DNA of 8,334 nt from an uncultured Anaerotruncus sp. GTDB taxonomy: Bacteria > Bacillota > Clostridia > Oscillospirales > Ruminococcaceae. Shown piece by piece: positions 1 to 4,919 of this stretch. Position 1 is the stretch's first letter, and each line of letters opens with the position of its first letter. The translations under genes were made by a program, and so were the position numbers. Location of the stretch: NCBI RefSeq assembly GCF_902490045.1, contig NZ_CABUCJ010000107.1:1-8334 (forward strand), written 5' to 3'. Below the pieces are notes generated by a model, which was not told the origin of the DNA, did not search any database, and saw only the letters and a program-made list of their open reading frames with translations.

Positions 1-2
1 CC

Positions 3-42
3 GCGCCGCCTCCGGTTGGCCTTCGGCCAAAGTCGGCGGCGC
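3..42. repeat. Compound inverted repeat (two nested stems)
   Basis: An outer 8-bp stem pairs GCGCCGCC (3-10) with GGCGGCGC (35-42). Inside it TTGGCC (16-21) pairs with GGCCAA (25-30) around a TTC loop. No T-run follows on either strand, so it does not look like a standard intrinsic terminator. It could be the 3' end of an upstream transcript or part of a larger structured RNA cut by the window edge. Confidence 0.5.
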
Positions 43-175
43 CCGTGACACGGATCAATGAACGAGTGTACCGCATCCCGCCAGCCGCCGCGCCGCGGGC
101 GCAATGCCTCTGCCGGCGAGCCTCCGGAACTGTATCAGAAAATGCTTGCGGGGAGGCACGGCCGCTTCTGTTTCG

Positions 176-269
176 CTCGCATTTAACGCGAGGAGGCGGA
201 AAACCGGTCGGCTTCGCCGCCCACGCGCGTAAAGCGTGCAAACGCCCGGAATGGGCGTTGTTTTCCGCC
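176..269 (+). ncRNA. Candidate structured RNA with a four-helix junction
   Basis: A 10-bp helix pairs GGCGGAAAAC (195-204) with GTTTTCCGCC (260-269). It encloses three adjacent hairpins: CGGC/GCCG at 209-212/216-219, CACGC/GCGTG at 222-226/234-238, and AACGCCC/GGGCGTT at 241-247/253-259. The helices are separated by 4, 2, 2 and 0 bases, a compact cloverleaf. A further 5-bp hairpin (CTCGC/GCGAG, 176-180/188-192) sits just upstream. It is not a normal tRNA: the 7-base loop lacks the U before the anticodon position, there is no T-loop motif, and the closing helix is too long. GC-rich DNA folds easily, so this is a suggestion only, and the strand is not decided because the inverted repeats are present on both. 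Confidence 0.25.
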
Positions 270-395
270 GGATGGTTTTACCGCGCTATCCGTCTCCACC
301 TGTTGGGAGATTCGAGATTAGGTTGAGCCCTCAGCTAGTGTACCCGTGGGGAGCGGCGGAAGTCTGCGGGTCTTGGCAAGGTACTCCCGGAGATT

Positions 396-423
396 CCTAA
401 GAACCCGGCGGAGGGTTCTTAGG
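396..423. repeat. Perfect 11-bp inverted repeat
   Basis: CCTAAGAACCC (396-406) pairs perfectly with GGGTTCTTAGG (413-423) around the loop GGCGGA. It lies 12 bases from the terminal hairpin of the left repeat element (436-465), on the element's downstream side when that element is read on the minus strand. It may be an outer part of the element, but the matching region of the right copy is beyond the window end, so this cannot be checked here. Confidence 0.65.
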
Positions 424-435
424 CGCCCTTCTTTC

Positions 436-569
436 GTCCATTTCTTGGGCGCGCAAGAAATGGACCCGCCCGCCGGGGCGGGACCCGGCAGCTCCGCCGC
501 TCGATGAGCGGCAAATCCAGAGTGATCAGGCCGGTCTACTACCGGCAATCCCCACCGCTTGATGAGCGG
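436..569 (-). repeat. Modular hairpin repeat element, left copy
   Basis: Read on the minus strand (569 to 436) this is a shorter inverted copy of the element at 8148-8334. It has one 58-base module (569-512) made of a CCGCTC-type hairpin (569-555), an 8-base linker, a GCCGGT/ACCGGC hairpin (546-530) and an 18-base tail. A terminal module (511-436) follows: a second CCGCTC/GAGCGG hairpin (extended to 7 bp at 496-512), a 28-base core (463-490) identical to 8283-8310, and a perfect 12-bp hairpin 436-447/454-465 with a 6-base loop. No protein is encoded. The element ends about 9 bases before the ribosome binding site of the radical SAM gene, so it probably lies in that gene's leader or promoter region. 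It could be a REP- or MITE-like dispersed repeat, or a structured RNA or cis-regulatory module. I do not recognise a named family. Confidence 0.8.
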
Positions 570-578
570 AAAATCCCC

Positions 579-584
579 AGGAGG
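579..584 (+). promoter_or_regulatory. Ribosome binding site fixing the radical SAM start
   Basis: AGGAGG lies six bases before the ATG at 591. The frame is open upstream to an ATG at 504, but that ATG is inside the repeat element's hairpin and has no ribosome binding site, so 591 is the better start. Confidence 0.85.
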
Positions 585-590
585 AAAGCG

Positions 591-2180
591 ATGAACATCC
601 TGCTCGTGGCAATCAACGCAAAATACAGCCACACCAACCTCGCGGTGCGCGACCTGCAAAACGTGCTCGCGGCGGAGGGGATGGATTCCGGGATCGCGGA
701 ATATACGATCAACCAGCCCGCGCGGGAGATCCTCAGAGACCTTGCGCGCCGGGGCGCGGACGCCTATTGCTTTTCCTGCTACATCTGGAACATCGAGCAT
801 GTGCGGAAAATCGGCGCGGACCTGCGCCTGCTCTTCCCGGAGGCGTCCATCCTGCTGGGCGGGCCGGAGGTGAGCTTCGACCCGGAGGAACGGCTCGCGG
901 CGATGCCGTGGGCGGACGCGGTCCTCTGCGGCGAGGGGGAGCCGCTGATCGCCGGGGTCCTGCGGGAGGGCCGGCCGCGCGGAGTCCGGCGCGCCGGACG
1001 GTTCACCGACCTGGACGCGCTGCCCTTTCCCTACCGTGATCTCGACGCGCTCAAAAACAGGGTGCTCTATTATGAGTCGTCGCGCGGGTGCCCGTTCGGA
1101 TGCAGCTATTGCCTCTCCTCGGCCGACCGGACGGTGCGCTGGCGTTCGCTGCCGCGCGTCTTCGATGATCTGCGGCGGTTCCTCGACGCGGGGGTGATGC
1201 AGGTCAAGTTCGTCGACCGCACCTTCAACCTCGACGCGGACCGCGCGCTTGCGGTCTGGCGGTTTCTCGCGGAGCAGGACAACGGCGTTACCTGCTTCCA
1301 GATGGAACTGGGCGGCGACCTGCTCACCGGGGAGCAGCTGGCGTTTCTCTCCGCCGTGCGGCCGGGGCTCTTCCAGTTCGAGATCGGCGTGCAGAGCACC
1401 TGCGGCGAGACGCTCGTGGAGGTCTGCCGGAAAACGGACGTCGGCCGCCTGATGGAGAATGTGCGCGCGCTTTCGGCCGCCGGCGGCCCGCACCTGCACC
1501 TCGATCTGATCGCGGGGCTGCCGGGCGAGGATTTCGCGCGCTTTGCGAAGAGCTACGACGAGGTGTTTTCCCTGCGGCCGGAACAGCTCCAGCTCGGCTT
1601 TCTCAAGCTGCTGCGCGGCTCCGCCCTCTACGCGCGCCGGGAGGAATACGGCTTAGTCCACAGCGAAACGCCGCCCTATGAAATTTTATGCACGCCGCAG
1701 CTCTCCTTTTTGGAGCTGGCGCGGCTCAAATCGGTCGAGGAGATGACCGAGGCCTACCATAACAGCGGGCGGTTTTCCCATACGCTCGAATATTTGCTGG
1801 AATTCATCCCCTCTCCGTTTGAGGCGATGCGCGCGCTCGGGGAGCGGATGCCCGGACGCGCGGTGGGCAAGTACGAGTATTACGATCTGCTTTACGCGCT
1901 CTGCGTCGAACGGGGCGGGGACCCGGACGTCTGCCGCTGGCTTGTCCGGTACGACCTCTGCCTGCACGAGAAGCCGCGCCGGCTGCCCGCCTGCTGCCCC
2001 GAGGCCCCGCGGGAGGCGCGGCGGCTCGCGGCGGCGCGGAAGCTGCCCCCGCAGGCGCATCTCGAGCTGTTTCCCTTCGACGTGACAAGCCCCGGACGGG
2101 AGCCGGGGGAGACGGCGGTCTGCTTTTTCCACGGGGAGCGCGACCTGCGCGGCAGGGCGCGCGCCGAACGGATTTTTTAA
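591..2180 (+). CDS. B12-binding-type radical SAM protein, DUF4080 family
   Basis: A 529-residue cytoplasmic protein predicted to use a [4Fe-4S] cluster and S-adenosylmethionine for radical chemistry; its substrate is unknown. Residues 1-130 resemble the Rossmann-like cobalamin-binding domain of this group, with the typical opening NILLVAINAKYSHTNLAV, then FSCYIWN (61-67) and a GGPEVSF turn (90-96). The radical SAM core starts near residue 155, with the cluster-binding CxxxCxxC as CPFGCSYC (C167, C171, C174). Residues from about 360 to the end match the DUF4080-like C-terminal part, rich in Arg and aromatics. No cobalamin-ligating DxHxxG motif is visible, as is common among B12-type radical SAM proteins. 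It stands alone, with a terminator directly after the stop. No promoter was recognised; a hairpin repeat sits immediately upstream. It contains two TTA codons (1653, 1686), a codon absent from nearly all of the antiporter and YfhO-operon genes. Confidence 0.88.
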   Translation: MNILLVAINAKYSHTNLAVRDLQNVLAAEGMDSGIAEYTINQPAREILRDLARRGADAYCFSCYIWNIEHVRKIGADLRLLFPEASILLGGPEVSFDPEERLAAMPWADAVLCGEGEPLIAGVLREGRPRGVRRAGRFTDLDALPFPYRDLDALKNRVLYYESSRGCPFGCSYCLSSADRTVRWRSLPRVFDDLRRFLDAGVMQVKFVDRTFNLDADRALAVWRFLAEQDNGVTCFQMELGGDLLTGEQLAFLSAVRPGLFQFEIGVQSTCGETLVEVCRKTDVGRLMENVRALSAAGGPHLHLDLIAGLPGEDFARFAKSYDEVFSLRPEQLQLGFLKLLRGSALYARREEYGLVHSETPPYEILCTPQLSFLELARLKSVEEMTEAYHNSGRFSHTLEYLLEFIPSPFEAMRALGERMPGRAVGKYEYYDLLYALCVERGGDPDVCRWLVRYDLCLHEKPRRLPACCPEAPREARRLAAARKLPPQAHLELFPFDVTSPGREPGETAVCFFHGERDLRGRARAERIF

Positions 2181-2209
2181 AAGGCCGGACAGTTTGCCCG
2201 GCTTTTTTT
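2181..2209 (+). terminator. Intrinsic terminator after the radical SAM gene
   Basis: The stem AAGGCCGG (2181-2188) pairs with CCGGCTTT (2198-2205), including one G-T wobble. The loop is 9 bases, and the T-run spans 2203-2209. It begins one base after the stop codon, so the gene is probably the end of its transcription unit. Confidence 0.8.
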
Positions 2210-2236
2210 GTATACCCGCGGCGCCCGGCGGCTGTA

Positions 2237-2252
2237 TTTTTTTGCAAAAAAA
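2237..2252. repeat. Perfect 16-bp AT palindrome
   Basis: TTTTTTTGCAAAAAAA is exactly self-complementary. It lies about 40 bases upstream of the candidate promoter of the antiporter gene, in one of the few AT-rich patches of the window. It could be an UP-like or bent-DNA element or a regulator site. No protein family can be named from it. Confidence 0.5.
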
Positions 2253-2275
2253 TTGGGGAAATTTGTGGGATTGTG

Positions 2276-2310
2276 TTGACTTTTCGCTGCAATTATGCGA
2301 TCTTTATAAC
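2276..2310 (+). promoter_or_regulatory. Candidate promoter of the antiporter gene
   Basis: TTGACT (2276-2281) is a good -35 box and TATAAC (2305-2310) a good -10 box, but they are 23 bases apart, too far for a standard sigma-A promoter. Either the -10 works with a weaker -35 (TTTCGC at 2282), or TTGACT belongs with a poor -10 nearby. The location between a terminator and a gene start supports some promoter here. Confidence 0.35.
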
Positions 2311-2354
2311 AGTACGTTCACAATTTGTTTTTATTTGAGGGGGACGAAAGAAAG

Positions 2355-3896
2355 ATGGAACCTGTATTCGTAGGCTGGCTGTCGCTGCTGCCGCCCATTA
2401 TCGCGATCGGGCTCGCGCTGATCACCAAGGAGGTCATCTCCTCGCTGATGATCGGCATCCTGTCGGGGGCGCTCATCTATGCGCTCAATACCGGCCTCAA
2501 CCCGGTGGTCGGCGTCGCGGAGACGACCTTCAAGCTGATGGCGGGCCGCATGGATGTCAATATCCTGCTCTTCCTTGCGTTGCTCGGCGCGCTGGTCGTC
2601 GTCATGCAGATGGCGGGCGGCTCGCGGGCGTACGGCCGCTGGGCCTCCAGCAAGCTCAAGAGCAAGCGCAGCGCCCTGCTTGCGACAAGCGCGCTCGGCG
2701 CGCTCATCTTCATCGACGACTATTTCAACTGCCTCACCGTCGGCACCGTCATGAAGCCGGTCACCGACAAGTACGGCGTTTCCCGCGCGAAGCTCGCGTA
2801 CATCATCGACGCGACGGCCGCGCCCATCTGCATCATCGCGCCGATCTCCAGCTGGGCGGCGGCCGTGGGCTCCAACCTGGCGGTGACGGGCGCGTTTGAA
2901 AGCGACCTGGGGGCCTTTGTGGCCACCATCCCCTACAACCTCTACGCGCTGCTTTCGATCGTCATGGTGGTCGCGCTCTGCTGCACCAACCTCGACTTCG
3001 GCCCGATGGCGGGCGCGGAGGCGCGCGCGGCCAAGGGCGAGCTCGGCGCGGTGGACTCCACCGTTGGCGAGGAGCTGCCCGTCAACGACAAGGGCCACGT
3101 CTACGACATGATCATCCCCGTCGTGGCGCTGATCATCTTCTCGATCCTCGCGATGCTGTGGAACGGCGGCTACTGGGGCGAGGACCCGGCCTTCCATTCG
3201 ATCGCCGCGGCGTTCGGCAACTGCACCGCCTCCGAGGCGCTGGTCATCGGCGGCTTCGGCGGCCTGATCGTGGCGTTCCTGCTCTTTGTGCCGCGCGGCG
3301 TCGTCCACTATAAGGACTTCATGGCCGGCATCGGCGAGGGCGTCAAGTCGATGGTCCCCGCGGACATCATCCTCATCCTCGCCTGGACGATCAGCGGCGT
3401 CTGCCGCGACCTGCTCATGACGGGCGAATTCGTCAAGGGCCTCGTCGAAAACGGCGGCTTCCCCGGCTTCCTGCTGCCCGCGCTGATCTTTGCGATCGCC
3501 GCCTTCCTCTCCTTTGCGATGGGCACCGCCTGGGGCACCTTCGGCATCCTCATCCCGATCGTCGTTCCCGTCTGCATGGCGGCCGCGCCCCAGCTGCTGG
3601 TCGTCTCCCTCTCCGCGACGCTGGCGGGCAGCGTCTTCGGCGATCACTGCTCCCCGATTTCCGACACGACGATCCTTTCGTCCACCGGCGCGGGCTGCAA
3701 CCACATCGAGCACGTTTCCACCCAGATGGTCTACGCGATCACCGTGGCGGCCTGCTGCTTCATCGGCTATATCGTGGCGGGCCTGACCGGAGGCAGCATC
3801 CCGGTCACGCTCGGCGTTTCCGTCATCCTGCTGCTGGGCGCGCTCTTTGTCCTCCACCGCCTGTTCGCCTCCAAGGGCGAAAAACAGGCCGCGTAA
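2355..3896 (+). CDS. nhaC: NhaC-family Na+/H+ antiporter
   Basis: A 513-residue inner-membrane transporter predicted to exchange Na+ (or a coupled organic ion) for H+; some relatives exchange malate/lactate, so the exact substrate is uncertain. It has about eleven hydrophobic segments spread over the length. Family hallmarks are the paired acidic residues in FIDDYFNCLTVG (119-130), DATAAPICIIAPISSW (152-167) and the C-terminal GDHCSPISDTT (429-439). A charged cytoplasmic-type loop lies at 215-250. Length is normal for the family. I chose ATG 2355 because a GAGGGGG ribosome binding site ends 11 bases upstream; an in-frame TTG at 2325 lies before that site. It is a single-gene unit between two terminators and converges on the YfhO/GT2 operon. 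From its start to about 3857 it uses no TTA, CTA or TCA codon. Confidence 0.9.
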   Translation: MEPVFVGWLSLLPPIIAIGLALITKEVISSLMIGILSGALIYALNTGLNPVVGVAETTFKLMAGRMDVNILLFLALLGALVVVMQMAGGSRAYGRWASSKLKSKRSALLATSALGALIFIDDYFNCLTVGTVMKPVTDKYGVSRAKLAYIIDATAAPICIIAPISSWAAAVGSNLAVTGAFESDLGAFVATIPYNLYALLSIVMVVALCCTNLDFGPMAGAEARAAKGELGAVDSTVGEELPVNDKGHVYDMIIPVVALIIFSILAMLWNGGYWGEDPAFHSIAAAFGNCTASEALVIGGFGGLIVAFLLFVPRGVVHYKDFMAGIGEGVKSMVPADIILILAWTISGVCRDLLMTGEFVKGLVENGGFPGFLLPALIFAIAAFLSFAMGTAWGTFGILIPIVVPVCMAAAPQLLVVSLSATLAGSVFGDHCSPISDTTILSSTGAGCNHIEHVSTQMVYAITVAACCFIGYIVAGLTGGSIPVTLGVSVILLLGALFVLHRLFASKGEKQAA

Positions 3897-3916
3897 AACC
3901 TGCCGCGCAGATAAAT

Positions 3917-3952
3917 AACCGGGCCGCTGCCATTGGCAGCGGCCCGGTTTTT
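3917..3952. terminator. Strong, probably bidirectional terminator
   Basis: A perfect 15-bp stem pairs 3917-3931 (AACCGGGCCGCTGCC) with 3935-3949, with a 3-base loop (ATT). On the plus strand TTTTT follows (3948-3952), ending the antiporter transcript. On the minus strand the stem is followed by ATTTAT, a weaker U-rich tail that probably also stops the converging operon, whose last gene ends at 3972. Confidence 0.88.
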
Positions 3953-3971
3953 ATCGCGGGGAATTCCCGGT

Positions 3972-4919
3972 TCAGCCGTTGAGGAACTGGTCGACCACAA
4001 AGCGGGGACGGTGCTTGACCTCCTTATAGATCTTGCCGATGTATTCGCCGAGGATGCCCAGGCAGAGCAGCTGGATGCCGCCGAGCGCCCAGACGGAGCC
4101 CATGAGGGTGGTCCAGCCCTCGACCGTGTGGCCGAAGAGCTTGGTGACGAGCAGCCACAGCAGGCAGAGCACGCTCGCGGCAAAGATCAGCACGCCGAGG
4201 GTGGTGATGAGGCGGATGGGCTTGACGGAAAAGGAGGTGATGCCGTCGATCGCGAAGGAGAGCATCTTTTTCAGCGGGTACTTGGATTCCCCCGCGAACC
4301 GTTCGCTGCGCTCGTAGGCCACGACCGAGGTGCGGAAGCCGATGAGCGGCACGATGCCGCGCAGGAAGAGGTTGACCTCGCCGTACTCGGAGAGCGCCTC
4401 GAGGGCGCGGCGGCTCATGAGGCGGTAATCGGCGTGGTTCTGGACAATCTCCACCCCCATCCACCGGAGGAAGCGGTAGTAGCCGACCGCCGTGGTGCGC
4501 TTGAAGAGGGTGTCCTTTTTGCGGGAGGAGCGCACGCCGTAGACGATGTCGCTGCCCGCCTGGTACTCCGCGACGAACCGGTCGATCGCGCCGACGTCGT
4601 CCTGCAGGTCGGCGTCCATCGAAATGGCGATGTCGCAGAGGTCCTTGGCCACGGTGAGGCCCGCGACGAGCGCATTTTGGTGGCCCTGGTTGTGGGCGAG
4701 CTTGAGGCCGGAAAAGAGCGGGTCGCGCTCATGCAGCCCGGAGATGAGCTGCCAGGTCGTGTCGCGGCTGCCGTCGTCCACAAAGAGCACGCGGCTCTCC
4801 GGGGAGACGGTCCCGGCGGCGATCATGCCGCCCAGCTTTTCCTTGAGGCGTTTGGAGGTCTCGGGCAGCACCTCCTGCTCGTTGTAGCAGGGGATGACCA
4901 GGTATAAAATCTCATTCAT
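3972..4919 (-). CDS. GT2 polyprenyl-phosphate glycosyltransferase (CsbB/GtrB-like)
   Basis: A 315-residue membrane-bound glycosyltransferase expected to transfer a sugar from a nucleotide sugar to undecaprenyl phosphate on the cytoplasmic face. Sequence signs in order: IPCYNE (9-14), VDDGSRD (47-53), metal-binding DAD (102-104) within SMDADLQDDVG, DYRLMSR (164-170), RFAGESKYPLKK (207-218), then two hydrophobic segments near 236-258 and 270-292. This is the standard layout and length of the GtrB/CsbB/DPM1-like group. The start ATG overlaps the TGA of the preceding YfhO gene (ATGA), with a GGAGG site seven bases upstream, so translation is probably coupled. Its partner points to a role in decorating a cell-surface polymer, as CsbB does with YfhO in Bacillus. 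The sugar cannot be read from the sequence. Apart from codon 5 (TTA), it uses no TTA, CTA or TCA codon. Confidence 0.92.
   Translation of the reverse strand: MNEILYLVIPCYNEQEVLPETSKRLKEKLGGMIAAGTVSPESRVLFVDDGSRDTTWQLISGLHERDPLFSGLKLAHNQGHQNALVAGLTVAKDLCDIAISMDADLQDDVGAIDRFVAEYQAGSDIVYGVRSSRKKDTLFKRTTAVGYYRFLRWMGVEIVQNHADYRLMSRRALEALSEYGEVNLFLRGIVPLIGFRTSVVAYERSERFAGESKYPLKKMLSFAIDGITSFSVKPIRLITTLGVLIFAASVLCLLWLLVTKLFGHTVEGWTTLMGSVWALGGIQLLCLGILGEYIGKIYKEVKHRPRFVVDQFLNG

Larger units (their letters stand above)
1..395. other. Gene-free, hairpin-rich region at the left edge
   Basis: I see no convincing protein gene here. The one open frame on the plus strand (45-326) has no ribosome binding site, a composition dominated by Arg, Ala and Cys, and no recognisable motif. 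The stretch instead holds several inverted repeats: a compound hairpin at 3-42, a long-range 6-bp pairing of 120-125 with 152-157, a 5-bp stem 176-180/188-192, and a branched fold at 195-269. I looked for diagnostic motifs of tmRNA, RNase P RNA, SRP RNA and tRNA on both strands and found none. It may be a non-coding RNA, an upstream leader, or the outer part of the repeat element that follows. The upstream gene lies outside the window. Confidence 0.5.

Noticed and set aside
195..269. A tRNA gene
   Set aside because: The cloverleaf lacks U before the anticodon position, a T-loop motif and a 7-bp acceptor stem.
45..326. A 93-codon plus-strand open frame in the left gene-free region
   Set aside because: No ribosome binding site, implausible composition, and it runs through several strong inverted repeats.
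280..400. 6S RNA, because the sequence near 380-396 loosely resembles the 3' end of E. coli 6S RNA
   Set aside because: No complementary 5' partner at a suitable distance (about 180 bases) was found on either strand, so the long rod structure cannot be drawn.
318..1499. A 393-codon minus-strand open frame running from the radical SAM gene into the repeat region
   Set aside because: It mostly mirrors the radical SAM gene and then reads through hairpins of the repeat. No ribosome binding site or family motif was seen.
2331..3857. A 508-codon minus-strand open frame opposite the antiporter gene
   Set aside because: Same codon-bias shadow; the product is highly charged and repetitive, while the plus-strand frame matches a known transporter family throughout.
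3933..4907. A 324-codon plus-strand open frame opposite the GT2 gene
   Set aside because: It starts inside the terminator hairpin and ends at the TAA complementary to codon 5 of the glycosyltransferase; the opposite frame has all GT2 motifs.
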